Shown piece by piece: positions 14,448 through 23,928 of a DNA stretch of 57,625 bases. The notes under the pieces are model-generated. The model was given only the letters and a program-made list of their open reading frames with translations, was not told the DNA's origin and did no database searches. The stretch lies in assembly GCA_002239065.1 (NCBI GenBank), contig MPNO01000024.1:1-57625 (forward strand), read 5' to 3'. Position 1 is the first letter of the stretch; each line of letters begins with the position of its first letter. Source of the stretch: Defluviicoccus sp. bin129. Lineage in GTDB: Bacteria; Pseudomonadota; Alphaproteobacteria; MPNO01. Position numbers and translations under genes: made by a program.

Positions 14448-16789
14448 CTACCCCGCCGCGTCGAAGGCGGCACGGACGTCCTGCCAGCGGATCGGCAGGG
14501 TGTTGAACTCGACGCCGAAGGGTTTCAGCGCGTCGGTCACCGCGTTGGCGATCACCACCGGGGGCGCGATCGCGCCGCCTTCGCCGAGCCCCTTGACGCC
14601 GAGCGCATTCAGCGGGGTCGGCGTCTCCATGTGGACCACCTCGATCGGCGGCGTCTCGGCGGCGGTCGGCAGCAGATAATCGGCGAAGCTCCCGGTCAGC
14701 AGCTGGCCCTGCTCGTCGTATTCGATCGATTCGTAGAGCGCGCCGCCCAGACCCTGCACCAGCCCGCCCTTGACCTGGCCGTCGGCGAGCCCGGGATTGA
14801 CCAGCCTGCCAGCGTCGTGCACCTCGACATAGCGCTCGATCCGCACCCTGCCGGTGTCCGGCTCGCGCTCGACGCATGGGCCGAGGTGACGGTGGGCGGC
14901 TCGTAATAGGAGGTCGCCTCGAGCCCCGCCTCGCTGCCCTCGGGGCGGCGCGACAGCCAGCCCGGCGCCGCCGCCGCGGCGATCTCGCGCAGCGTGACCG
15001 ACATCTCGGCCACGCCCTTGACCGCGACCCGGCCGTCGGCGAGCTCGAGATCGGCCTCGCTCGCCTCCAGCAGATGGGCGGCGACGGCGAGCACCTTCGC
15101 CTTCACCTTGTCGCTCGCATCGCCGATCGCCATCGACGAGGTGACCGTGGACCGGCTGGCGATCGAGCCGTAGCCCATGGTGAGCGTGGACGTGTCGGCG
15201 AGCAGCACCACCACGTCCTCGATCGGCACCTTCCAGGCATCCGCCGTCACCTGGGCGAACACCGTCTCGTGCCCCTGGCCGATCGGGCAGGCGCCGGTCG
15301 AGACCACGATCTTGCCCGAGGCGTCGACCTTCACCGTCGCCCCCTCGAACGGACCGACGCCGGTGCCCTCGGTGTAGCAGCCGAGCCCGAGCCCGAGCCA
15401 GCGGCCTTCGGCGCGCGCCGCCTCCTGGCGGGCGCGGAACGCCTCGACCCCGCCGATCTCGTCCACCGCGCGGCGCAGCGATTCCGGGTAGTCGCCGCTG
15501 TCATATGTCATCGGGACGCCGTCGCGGTAGGGCAGCCCGACCGCGTAGGGCATCCGTTCCGGGCCGATCATGTTGCGCAGCCGGATTTCGGCGGGCTCCA
15601 TGCCGAGCGCGTCGGCGGCGATGTCCATCAGCCGTTCGGTGACCTGGGTCGCCTCCGGCCTGCCGGCGCCGCGATAGGGCGCGTTGGGCGTCTTGTTGGT
15701 GACCACCATCTCGGTGGTGCCGGAGAAATTCTCGATATGGTAGGGGCCCAGCAGATGCGCCGTGGTGTTGTAGGCGACCCCGGCGCCGACCGGGGAATAG
15801 GCGCCCGAATCGACGACGAAGCGGTCGCGGAAGGCGAGGATGCGGCCCTCGTCGTCGAAGCCGATCTCGGCCTCGTGGATGTTGTCGCGCGAATGGGCGG
15901 CGTTGAGGATGTGCTCGTGCCGGTCCTCGACCCAGCGCACCGGCCGGCCGATCCGCCGGGCGAGATAGGGGATGATCAGGTCTTCCGGGTAGACATGCCC
16001 CTTGCCGCCGAACCCGCCGCCGACATCGGGGGCCAGCACGCGGACCTTCTCCTCCGCCATGCCGAGAGCCGCGGCGAGCTCCTTGCGCACCCAGTGGACC
16101 ACCTGGGTCGACGACCAGACGGTGAGCGAGTCGGTCCGCCGGTCGTATTCGGCGGCGACGCCGCGGCATTCGAGCGGCATCGCGGCGTAGCGGTGGTGGC
16201 GGAAGCGCCGCCGGATGCGGTGCGGCGCCGCCGCCATCGCGCGCGCCACGTCGCCCTTCTCGACATGGAGCTCGGCGACCGCGTTGCTGCCGATATCGGG
16301 GTGGAGGATCTCGCCCTCCTTCGCCGTCTCCGGGTCGACCACCGCCGGCAGGGGCTCGAACTCGACGTCGATCGCCTCGATCGCGTCCTCCGCCGTGTAC
16401 CGGCTGTCGGCGCAGACCACGGCGAACGCCTCGCCGACATAGCGCACCCGGTCGCTCGCCATCAGGTTCTGCGGCGGCAGGCCTATCCGGTGCTCGACCC
16501 GCTCCGCCCAGCCTTTGGGCGCGGTCACCTGCATGCCGCCGATCGGCGGCATCTCGCGCGCCAGCGCGGCGCCATCGAGCGCGAAGGCGACCCCGGGCTC
16601 GGCGGCGGCCCGGGCGAGGTCGATGGCGGCGATGCGGGCATGCGCCAGCTGGCTCCGCGCGAACGCCGCATGCACCATCCCCGGCAGCACCAGATCGGCG
16701 ACATAGGCGCCCTGGCCGAGCAGCAGCCGCCGGTCCTCGCGGCGCGGGACCGAGCGTCCGATATAACCGTCCGGGGAGGTCGCGGTCAT
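14448..16789 (-). pseudogene. Xanthine dehydrogenase-family molybdopterin-binding large subunit, frameshifted near 14871-14876
   Basis: Catalytic subunit of a heterotrimeric molybdenum hydroxylase. Frame one runs from ATG 16789 (ATGA overlap with the [2Fe-2S] gene) and contains DVGGGFGGKGH, PYRGAGRPEAT (the form II, not the CO-dehydrogenase AYRCSFR, loop) and GQGHETVF. Near 14871-14876 the sequence stops making sense; the family continues one frame over from VEREPDTGRV to the stop at 14448, including the catalytic-glutamate segment GVKGLGEGGAIAPP. Total length (2342 nt) fits about 780 residues with one base missing. Either a real single-base deletion that removes the catalytic glutamate, or an assembly error. 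The substrate is probably a heteroaromatic or aldehyde. Confidence 0.85.
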
Positions 16790-17262
16790 GCTTCGCCTCC
16801 GCTGGCGTATTCGGCGACGGCATGGACGATGCCCTCGTAGCCGGTGCAGCGGCAGAGCACCGCCGCCATGCCCGAGCGGATCTCCGCCTCGGTCATGTCC
16901 GGCCGGTGGCGGACCAGGTCGAGCGCGGTCATCAGCATGCCCGGCGTGCAGAACCCGCATTGCAGCGCCCGGTGCTTGGAGAACAGCTGCTGCAACCGGT
17001 GCAGGGTCTCGCCGTCGGCCAGCCCCTCGACGGTGGCGATCTCGGCGCCCTCGGCCTGGACCGCGAACATCAGGCAGGACCGCACCGCCTCGCCGTCCAC
17101 ATGGACCGTGCAGGCGCCGCAGATGCCGTGCTCGCAGCCGACATGGGTGCCCGTGAGCCCGAGGGTCTCGCGCAGGAAGTCGCTCAGCAGCAGGCGCGGC
17201 TCGGCCTCGCCCGTCCGGCGCTCGCCGTTGACCGTGACGGTCACGGACCGGGTGTCGCTCAT
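16786..17262 (-). CDS. Molybdenum hydroxylase [2Fe-2S] small subunit
   Basis: The 158-residue subunit carries both expected clusters. A plant-ferredoxin-type set lies at Cys43, Cys48, Cys51 and Cys63 (CEHGICGACTVHVDG). The helical-domain set is at Cys102, Cys105, Cys137 and Cys139 (QCGFCTPG and LCRCTGY). It passes electrons from the molybdenum centre to FAD. It overlaps the FAD subunit gene (ATGA) and the large subunit gene (ATGA), so all three are translationally coupled. All eight ligands are present. Confidence 0.95.
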   Translation of the reverse strand: MSDTRSVTVTVNGERRTGEAEPRLLLSDFLRETLGLTGTHVGCEHGICGACTVHVDGEAVRSCLMFAVQAEGAEIATVEGLADGETLHRLQQLFSKHRALQCGFCTPGMLMTALDLVRHRPDMTEAEIRSGMAAVLCRCTGYEGIVHAVAEYASGGEA

Positions 17263-18131
17263 GCGCTGCCTCCCGCCCGTTCCCGCGCGCTCGCCAGCGC
17301 GCGCCGGGTCATCGCTTCGGCGAGCTGGCGGCGATAGGCCGCGCTCGCATGCACGTCGCCATGCGGGTCGCAGGCGGCGGCGACGGAAGCGGCGGCCGCC
17401 GCGATCGCCGCCGGCTCGCAGGCGCCGTCGAGCAAAATCTCCTCGGCCTCGCGGAACCGGACCGGCGCCGGGCCGAGGCCGCAGGCGGAGATCCTGGCAT
17501 CGCTCACCCGGCCGTTCGCCAGCGCGATCTGCGCGGCGACGCCGGCGAGCGCGAAATCGCCGTCGCGGCGGCTGATCTCGGCGAACGCCGCGCCGGCGCC
17601 CGCGGGGATCTTGGGGATCTCGACGGCGACCAGCATCTCGTCCGGCTCCAGCGCGGTGGTCAGCACGTCGACGAAGAACCCGGCGGCGGCGATGCGGCGC
17701 TCTCCGCGGCGCGACCGGCAGACCATCGTCGCCTCCAGCGCGGCGGCGACCGCGGGGTCCTCCGCCGCCGGGTCGGCGTTGGCCATGCTGCCGCCGATCG
17801 TGCCGCGGCTGCGGATCGGCAGATGCGCGACATGGCCGGTCGCCTCGTGCAGCAGCGGCGCCGCGCGCGCGACGGTCTCCGAGACCTCGATCTCGCGCTG
17901 GCGGGTCATCGCGCCGATGGTCAGCCGGTCGCCCGCATCCCCGATCCCGGCAATCCCCGTCACCCGGTTGATGTCGATCAGCACGCCCGGCCGGGCGAGG
18001 CGGAAGTTGAGCACCGGCACCAGGCTCTGACCGCCGGCGAGAATCCTGGCGTCGGGCCCGCTATCGGCCAGCAGGTCGAGGGCTTCTTCGAGGCTCTCGG
18101 GCGCGTGGTAGTCGAAGCGCGGCGGTTTCAA
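17259..18131 (-). CDS. Molybdenum hydroxylase FAD-binding medium subunit
   Basis: The 290-residue protein matches the CoxM/xanthine dehydrogenase FAD subunit: AGGQSLVPV (about 32-40) and TIGGSMANADPAAE (111-124) bind the FAD pyrophosphate, and a CO dehydrogenase flavoprotein C-terminal domain follows. The start is TTG at 18131 with GGGAAGAG upstream; no better ATG exists near the conserved MKPPRFDYHAPESLEEAL opening. The gene begins 13 bp after the ABC permease stop codon, which ties the enzyme to that importer in a single operon. Confidence 0.92.
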   Translation of the reverse strand: MKPPRFDYHAPESLEEALDLLADSGPDARILAGGQSLVPVLNFRLARPGVLIDINRVTGIAGIGDAGDRLTIGAMTRQREIEVSETVARAAPLLHEATGHVAHLPIRSRGTIGGSMANADPAAEDPAVAAALEATMVCRSRRGERRIAAAGFFVDVLTTALEPDEMLVAVEIPKIPAGAGAAFAEISRRDGDFALAGVAAQIALANGRVSDARISACGLGPAPVRFREAEEILLDGACEPAAIAAAAASVAAACDPHGDVHASAAYRRQLAEAMTRRALASARERAGGSA

Positions 18132-18144
18132 GCGGCTCTTCCCG

Positions 18145-18942
18145 TTACAGCTTCTGGCCCACGTCCCAGCGGATCACCAGCTTCTCCAGCAGCACGATCA
18201 GCGCATAGAGGATCACGCCGACGACGCTCAAGACGAAGATCGCCGCCATCAGCATCGGCGTGTCCACATTGCCTTCCGAGAAGACGATGAGATAGCCGAG
18301 CCCTTCCTGCGCGGTGACGAACTCGGCGACGATGATGCCGATCACCGCAAAGGTGATGCCGATCTTGAGCCCGGAGAAGATATAGGGCAGCGCGGTGGGG
18401 AACTCGATCTTGGAGAAGATGGTCCAGCGGCTGGCGCTGAACGAGCGCGCCATGCGGATCATCACCGGGTCGGTGCTCTGGATGCCGGCGAAGGTGTTGA
18501 CCACCATCGGGAAGAAGGCGATCACGAAGGCCAGCAGGATCCGCGACGTGGTGCCGAGCCCGAACCAGACGATGAACAGCGGCGCGAGCGCCACCTTGGG
18601 CACCACCTGGAAGGCGATCACCAGCGGGTAGACCCCGGTGCGGAACAGCCGCGAGAAGGCGATCGCTATGCCCAGCCCGACGCCCACCGCGACGGCGAGC
18701 AGGAAGCCGTATATGCATTGCAGCGCCGTCGGCCAGGTGTGCTGCAAGAGGAGCTCGCGGCGTTCGACCATCACGCCGAAGATGCGGGTCGGCGTCGGCA
18801 GGATCGCCTCGGGGATCTTCAACACCACCACGATCACCTGCCACAGCACCAGGATCGCGATCGAGATCACCGTCGCCGGGGCCAGGTTGACCGCCTGGGT
18901 CGCGATCTGTGCGGGGATGCTGTTCTCGTCGGCTCGTGCCAT
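18145..18942 (-). CDS. ABC transporter permease (SsuC/TauC/NrtB family)
   Basis: A 265-residue inner-membrane protein with six hydrophobic helices and the EAA-type coupling loop in the FSASRWTIFSKIEFPTALPYIFSGLKIG region (about residues 175-205). It belongs to the nitrate/sulfonate/taurine permease family, members of which also import aromatic and pyrimidine-precursor compounds. The gene starts 3 bp after the ATPase stop and ends 13 bp before the FAD subunit gene, so it is the middle of a transporter-enzyme operon. Confidence 0.92.
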   Translation of the reverse strand: MARADENSIPAQIATQAVNLAPATVISIAILVLWQVIVVVLKIPEAILPTPTRIFGVMVERRELLLQHTWPTALQCIYGFLLAVAVGVGLGIAIAFSRLFRTGVYPLVIAFQVVPKVALAPLFIVWFGLGTTSRILLAFVIAFFPMVVNTFAGIQSTDPVMIRMARSFSASRWTIFSKIEFPTALPYIFSGLKIGITFAVIGIIVAEFVTAQEGLGYLIVFSEGNVDTPMLMAAIFVLSVVGVILYALIVLLEKLVIRWDVGQKL

Positions 18943-18945
18943 GGC

Positions 18946-19710
18946 CTAGCCCTCGATCGCCTTGCGCAGCTCGGCGACATAGACGTTGAATTCCGGCGTC
19001 TCCTCGATCTCCAGCGTGCGCGGCCGCGGCAGGTCGATCTCGACGATCTTGCTGATGACCGCGGGTCGCGGCGACATCACGAAGACGCGGTCGGACAGGA
19101 ACACGGCCTCGCGGATCGAGTGGGTGACGAACAGCACCGTCTTCTGGAACTCCTGCCAGATCCTCAGCAGCTCCTGGTTCATGGCGTCGCGGGTGATGGC
19201 GTCCAGCGCGCTGAACGGCTCGTCCATCAGCAACAGCGTCGGGTTGTGGATCAGCGCGCGGCAGATCGCCACCCGCTGCTGCATCCCGCCCGACAGCTCG
19301 CTCGGGAAGTTGTGCGCGAAGCCGCCGAGCCCGGTCATCTCCAGCAGCGCGGCGGCCCCGTCCCGGTAGTCGGCGACGCGGAGCCCGAGGCTCTCGATCG
19401 GGAACAGCACGTTCTTCTCGATGGTCCGCCACGGCATCAGCACCGGCGACTGGAACACCACGCCGGTGTCGCGCCTCGGCCCGGTCACCGCGTCCCGGTC
19501 GATCTCGATCGAGCCCCCGCTGATCGGCAGAAGCCCGCCGACCGCCATCAGAAGCGTCGACTTGCCGCAGCCGCTGGGGCCCAGGATCGACACGAACTCG
19601 CCCTCGCTGACGGCCATGTCGACATTGTGGATGGCTTCGATCTCTTCGCGTCGGGTCTGGTAGATCTTGCGCAGCGCGGCGATCTGGACGTGGACTGAAT
19701 TCTCGGCCAT
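18946..19710 (-). CDS. ABC transporter ATP-binding protein (SsuB/TauB family)
   Basis: The 254-residue ATPase has Walker A GPSGCGKST (44-52), the Q-loop in VVFQSPVLMPW, signature LSGGMQQR, Walker B LLLMDEP and the H-loop in LFVTHSIREAV. It energises the neighbouring permease. A clear start is at 19710; the gap of 89 bp to the binding-protein gene contains the strong hairpin at 19722-19749. Cytoplasmic, dimeric as in all importers of this type. Confidence 0.95.
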   Translation of the reverse strand: MAENSVHVQIAALRKIYQTRREEIEAIHNVDMAVSEGEFVSILGPSGCGKSTLLMAVGGLLPISGGSIEIDRDAVTGPRRDTGVVFQSPVLMPWRTIEKNVLFPIESLGLRVADYRDGAAALLEMTGLGGFAHNFPSELSGGMQQRVAICRALIHNPTLLLMDEPFSALDAITRDAMNQELLRIWQEFQKTVLFVTHSIREAVFLSDRVFVMSPRPAVISKIVEIDLPRPRTLEIEETPEFNVYVAELRKAIEG

Positions 19711-19721
19711 GAACCCCCTAT

Positions 19722-19749
19722 CCCGGCCCGCCCCGAAGGGCGGGCCGGG
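19722..19749 (-). other. 12-bp hairpin with cUUCGg tetraloop between binding-protein and ATPase genes
   Basis: A perfect 12-bp G/C stem closes on TTCG in the minus-strand transcript, giving the exceptionally stable C(UUCG)G loop. It lies between the solute-binding-protein stop (19800) and the ATPase start (19710). No T-run follows, so it is more likely an mRNA 3'-end stabiliser or partial attenuator than a true terminator, as in many operons where the binding protein is needed in excess. Confidence 0.75.
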
Positions 19750-19799
19750 GCCGGTCTGGTTGTTGCTGCCCAGCCGCCAGGTCGCCGGCCGGGCGTCGA

Positions 19800-20903
19800 T
19801 CAGGCCTTGCCCGGATTGTATTTGGCGTTGGTCGCGACCGCCTTGTCCCATTCGGCCGCCGACATCTTGATGTTGCCCGCGAATCGGTTGTCGAACAGCT
19901 TGTCGACCGGCGGGACGTTCTTGGCTTCCATGTACTTGATGACCACGTCGCGCGTGCGCGTCTGGTCGTCGGGGAGCATGTGGCCGAGCCCGTGATCCTT
20001 CACCGCCGGGCCGAGGCAGAGCGCGTTGGTGTTGCCGGCCTGGGTCAGCAGCAGGCTGCGTTCGCGGGTCTTCAGCTCGGGCTTGGCCGCGATCATGATG
20101 TCGAGCGCCGCGCCCGAGTCGAGGATCTGCAGCTTGAGCCCCTCCATCGCGCCGTCGACCATCGCCTGCACCAGGTCCGGATCCTTCTTGATCATGTCGG
20201 AGCGGGTGATCAGTCCCAGATCCAGGGTCTGGAGGCCGAAATCGGCATACATGAAATGCACCGACGGGGTCTTCTGCTCCAGCGTCGCCGCGTTGGACAC
20301 GTAGTAGCTGCCGGTGCACTCGGCCTGCTTGTTGACCACCGTCGAGATCAGCTTGCTCGGATGCACGATGATCTGATTGACCTTCGAACCGTCGATCCCC
20401 GCGGCCCGCACGAAGCCCGGCAGCATCACCGTATCGCCCGATGCCGCCGCCTGGACGAGGCGCTTGCCTTCGAGATCCTTCACGGTCTTGATGCCGGAAT
20501 CGCTCCGGCACGAGATCGCGATCGGGCTGCGTTGCAGCTTGGCGCCGATCGCGACGACATCGAGCCCCTTCGAGACGGTGTTGACCATCACGCCGTAGCT
20601 CGCCTCGCCGAACATCGCCTTGCCGGCCGAGATCGTCTTGCACGCCGCGCCCGACCCGTACCCGCGGGTGATCGCGACGTCGAGGCCACGCTTCTTCCAG
20701 CCCTGCTTCTGCGCCACGAACTCGAACGCATGCCCGCCGACGAACAGCCAGGGCAGCATGAACGTGACCTTGCGCATCTTGGACGCGCCGGCCTCGCGGA
20801 TGAACGCGGGCGCCGTGCCGGTCGCCAGGATCAGCCCGAGACCGGTGGTGCTAGCAAGGAACGACCGCCGTGTCGGGGCCTTCCGAATCTTCTCGTCCTT
20901 CAC
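19800..20903 (-). CDS. ABC transporter substrate-binding protein (NMT1/SsuA-like), Tat signal
   Basis: The 367-residue precursor starts at GTG 20903, chosen because GGAGGAGA lies 7 bases upstream. It has a twin-arginine signal: TRRSFLAS at residues 11-18, then a hydrophobic stretch and an ASA-type cleavage region near 40. The mature part follows the NMT1/SsuA plan: KVTFMLPWLFVGGHAFEFVAQKQGWKKRGLDV, then an AAASGDTVMLPGF domain-crossing segment. It is the first gene of an operon with its ATPase, permease and a three-subunit molybdenum hydroxylase, so the imported ligand is probably that enzyme's substrate. Confidence 0.9.
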   Translation of the reverse strand: MKDEKIRKAPTRRSFLASTTGLGLILATGTAPAFIREAGASKMRKVTFMLPWLFVGGHAFEFVAQKQGWKKRGLDVAITRGYGSGAACKTISAGKAMFGEASYGVMVNTVSKGLDVVAIGAKLQRSPIAISCRSDSGIKTVKDLEGKRLVQAAASGDTVMLPGFVRAAGIDGSKVNQIIVHPSKLISTVVNKQAECTGSYYVSNAATLEQKTPSVHFMYADFGLQTLDLGLITRSDMIKKDPDLVQAMVDGAMEGLKLQILDSGAALDIMIAAKPELKTRERSLLLTQAGNTNALCLGPAVKDHGLGHMLPDDQTRTRDVVIKYMEAKNVPPVDKLFDNRFAGNIKMSAAEWDKAVATNAKYNPGKA

Positions 20904-21036
20904 GATATCGTCTCCTCCGTTTCCGTCCCGCCAAGACGGTATCAATCGGCCGCTTCCGGTACAAGCTCGCGCCCCGCGGCCATTGTCCGCCGCCGCCGCC
21001 GGTGCCATCATCGCCCGAGACCGCGAGGAGCTTCCG

Positions 21037-21570
21037 ATGACGATTGCCCGGCACGACCGCCCGCCCGAGCTGGTGGGCGTTCCGTTGAACCAGATCGCCG
21101 AACGCTACACCCGCGCCTTCCGGGACATCACGCCGGACTGGGCCGCCTTCGAGGACGCCAGGGTCGAGGGCTACAAGCGCGCCCAGCACCGCTTCATCGG
21201 CCCCGGCGGGTCGGGCAAGCACGACGACGCGGAAGCGATCCCGGCGCGCGGCTTCACCCTGTCGATCATGTATGTCGAGCCCGGCCAGGGAAACGCGGCC
21301 CACACCCATGAGGTCGAAGAGATCTTCTTCGTGCTCCAGGGCCACCTCACCGTGTTCTTCGACGACGAGGCGACCGGCGAGCGGATCGAGAAGCGTCTCG
21401 GTCCGTGGGAATGCGCCGCCTGCCCGCCCGGCGTGGTGCACGGCTACGTCAACGACAGCCTGGAGCCGGTCTATTTCCAGGTCATGCTGGGGCGCGGCAG
21501 GCCGGAGACCATGGGCTATGCCGACGAGGAGCTGTTCCAGCGCCGCGACGCCCATCTGAAGAGCGCCTGA
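21037..21570 (+). CDS. Cupin-domain protein
   Basis: The 177-residue protein has one cupin domain with HTHEVEEIFFVLQG starting at about 89 (His89, His91, Glu95) and PPGVVHGY (His135), the full four-ligand metal site. The N-terminal 70 residues are helical and not recognised. The gene diverges from the ABC-transporter operon and is followed 4 bp later by a stand-alone molybdopterin subunit, suggesting joint function in the same catabolic unit, either as a small dioxygenase, isomerase or sensor. The exact reaction is unknown. Confidence 0.78.
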   Translation: MTIARHDRPPELVGVPLNQIAERYTRAFRDITPDWAAFEDARVEGYKRAQHRFIGPGGSGKHDDAEAIPARGFTLSIMYVEPGQGNAAHTHEVEEIFFVLQGHLTVFFDDEATGERIEKRLGPWECAACPPGVVHGYVNDSLEPVYFQVMLGRGRPETMGYADEELFQRRDAHLKSA

Positions 21571-21574
21571 ACCC

Positions 21575-23899
21575 TTGCGCCAGATCGGAGAGCGGGTCCG
21601 CCGGATCGAGGATCCGGCGCTGCTGCGCGGGCGCGGGCAGTTCGTCGACGACATCCGCATGCCCGGCATGCTGCACGCGGCCTTCGTCCGCAGCCCGCAC
21701 CCGCATGCCCGCATCGAAGGCATCGACGGGGCCGCCGCAAGGCGCGCGGACGGGGTGCATGCGGTCTTTGGCTGGGACGACATCCGCCCGCATCTGACCC
21801 GGCGGCGGATGCCGCTCGGCTTCAAGACCGACCTGATTCCCGACGACGTCACCCCCTTCGTTCTCGCCTCCGACGAGGTGAGCCATGTCGGCGAGGCGGT
21901 GGCCGTCGTCTTCGCCGACAGCCGCTATCTCGCGGAAGACGCCGCCGCGCTGGTCGAGGTCGACTACCAGCCCCTGCCGTCGGTGGCGGGCTGCCGCGCG
22001 GCGGCGCGCGAGGATGCGCCGCTCGTCCGCAACGGGCGGGAGAGCAATGTTCTGCTCGAATTCGGCCAGTCCTACGGCGACTGCGACGCCGCCTTCGCGC
22101 GCGCCGCCCATGTGGCGAAGGAGAGCTTTGTCCAGCACCGCGGCTCGGCGCATTCGATCGAGGGCAGGGGGGCGGTCGCCCGCCACGACGCGGTCGAGGG
22201 CCGGACCACGATCTGGATGTCGACCCAGATGTCGCACGAGGCGCGCGCCGGGCTGGTCCGGATGCTGGGCGCCGACGAGAGCCGCATCCGCGTCGTCGCC
22301 CCCGATGTCGGCGGCGGGTTCGGCTGCAAGTACCTGCTCTACAACGAGGAGCTCGTGGTCGCGCTGGCCGCGCTTCTGCTCGGCCGCCCGGTCAAGTGGA
22401 TCGAGGACCGGCGCGAGCACTTCACCGGCTCGATCCAGGAGCGCGAGCAGTACTGGGAGATGGAGATCGCCGTGGCGGCGGACGGCGCGGTGCTCGGCAT
22501 CCGCGGCACCATGCTGCAGGACCAGGGCGCTTACACCCCGCAGGGCATCAACCTCGCCTACAACGCCTCCACCTCGGTTCCCGGCGCCTATATCGTCCCG
22601 AGCTACGACTTGACGGTCCGGGTGGTCGAGACCAACGCCGTTGCCTCCATGCCGGTGCGCGGCGCGGGCTACCCGGAGGGCAACTACATCATCGAGCGCA
22701 TGCTCGACCGCGCCGCCAACGGGCTCGGCATGGACCGCGGCGAGATCCGCCGGCGCAACCTGATTCCGCCCGAGGCGATGCCCTACGAGATGCCGCTCAA
22801 GACCCGCGCCGGGACGCCGGTCAAGGCCGATAGCGGCGATTTTCCAAAGTGCCAGGCGATCGCGCTGGAAGCGGTCGACCGGGCGGGCTTCGCGGAACGC
22901 CAGCGCGCCGCCCGCGAAGACGGGCGCTATCTCGGCCTCGGCATCGCCAACGGGCTCAAGGGGACCGGGCGCGGCCCGTTCGAGTCGGGCATCGTGCGGA
23001 TCGACCGTTCGGGCCGGGTGCGGGTGTTCACCGGCGCGCTCGCCATCGGCCAGGGGATCAAGACCATTCTGGCCCAGATCGCCGGCGAGGCCCTCGGCGT
23101 GGCGCCGGAAGAGATCGACGTCGTCTGCGGCGACACCGGCACCGTCGCGCTCGGGCTCGGCGGGTTCGCGAGCCGCCAGACCGTCACCGCCGGCTCGTCG
23201 GTGCATATCGCGGCGGGCGAGGTGCGCGACAAGGTGGTCAGGCTCGCCGCGCACATGCTGGAGGCGGCGCCCGAGGATCTGGAGATCGTCGACGGCTCCG
23301 TCCGCGTCGCGGGCGCACCCGACCTCGCCGTGCCGCTCGCCGAGATCGCCGAGGCGGCCTCCGGCGTCCCCGGCTATTCGCTGCCCGAGGGTATCGAGGC
23401 CGGGCTCGAGGCCAATGTCAACTTCAAGCCGTCCGGGCTCACCTACTCCAACGGCGTCCACGCCGTCGAGGTCGAGGTCGACATCGAGACCGGGGCGGTC
23501 GAATTCCTCAACTACGTCGTGGTCAGCGATTGCGGGCGGATCGTGAACCCGATGCTGGTCGACGGCCAGGTGACCGGCGGGGTGGTGCACGGGATCGGCA
23601 ACGCGCTCTATGAGTGGATGGGCTACGACGATGCCGGCCAGCCGCTCACCACCACGCTCGCCGACTACGTCATGCCGGGCGCGGCCGAGCTCACCCGGCT
23701 CGACCTGCGCTACGAGGAGACCCCGTCGCCGATCAACCCGCTGGGCGTCAAGGGGGTCGGCGAATGCGGCACCGTACCGGCCGCCGCCGCCATCGTCGCC
23801 GCGGTCGAGGACGCGCTCTCGCCCTTCGGCATCAGGGTCTCCGACTATCCGATGACTCCGCCCAGGCTCAGGGCGCTGATCGAGGCGGCGGGCGGTTGA
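21575..23899 (+). CDS. Second xanthine dehydrogenase-family molybdopterin-binding large subunit, stand-alone
   Basis: The 774-residue protein is complete: the N-terminal RRIEDPALLRGRGQFVDDIRMP, DVGGGFGCKYLL around 245, the active-site loop PVRGAGYPEGNY and the catalytic-glutamate segment GVKGVGECGTVPA close to the C terminus. The start is TTG at 21577-side position 21575, four bases after the cupin stop; the family begins close to this point. No FAD or [2Fe-2S] subunit genes accompany it. It may recruit those made by the divergent operon at 16786-18131, whose own large subunit is frameshifted. Substrate unknown; different active-site loop from the first large subunit. Confidence 0.9.
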   Translation: MRQIGERVRRIEDPALLRGRGQFVDDIRMPGMLHAAFVRSPHPHARIEGIDGAAARRADGVHAVFGWDDIRPHLTRRRMPLGFKTDLIPDDVTPFVLASDEVSHVGEAVAVVFADSRYLAEDAAALVEVDYQPLPSVAGCRAAAREDAPLVRNGRESNVLLEFGQSYGDCDAAFARAAHVAKESFVQHRGSAHSIEGRGAVARHDAVEGRTTIWMSTQMSHEARAGLVRMLGADESRIRVVAPDVGGGFGCKYLLYNEELVVALAALLLGRPVKWIEDRREHFTGSIQEREQYWEMEIAVAADGAVLGIRGTMLQDQGAYTPQGINLAYNASTSVPGAYIVPSYDLTVRVVETNAVASMPVRGAGYPEGNYIIERMLDRAANGLGMDRGEIRRRNLIPPEAMPYEMPLKTRAGTPVKADSGDFPKCQAIALEAVDRAGFAERQRAAREDGRYLGLGIANGLKGTGRGPFESGIVRIDRSGRVRVFTGALAIGQGIKTILAQIAGEALGVAPEEIDVVCGDTGTVALGLGGFASRQTVTAGSSVHIAAGEVRDKVVRLAAHMLEAAPEDLEIVDGSVRVAGAPDLAVPLAEIAEAASGVPGYSLPEGIEAGLEANVNFKPSGLTYSNGVHAVEVEVDIETGAVEFLNYVVVSDCGRIVNPMLVDGQVTGGVVHGIGNALYEWMGYDDAGQPLTTTLADYVMPGAAELTRLDLRYEETPSPINPLGVKGVGECGTVPAAAAIVAAVEDALSPFGIRVSDYPMTPPRLRALIEAAGG

Positions 23900-23928
23900 G
23901 ACCGGCGCCTGGGACCCGTGGGTGCGCC

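Noticed and set aside
13204..14877. A 557-residue minus-strand frame joining the TctC gene and the hydroxylase 3' end
   Set aside because: It is antisense to the TctC-type gene, crosses a clear terminator and has shadow-type composition.
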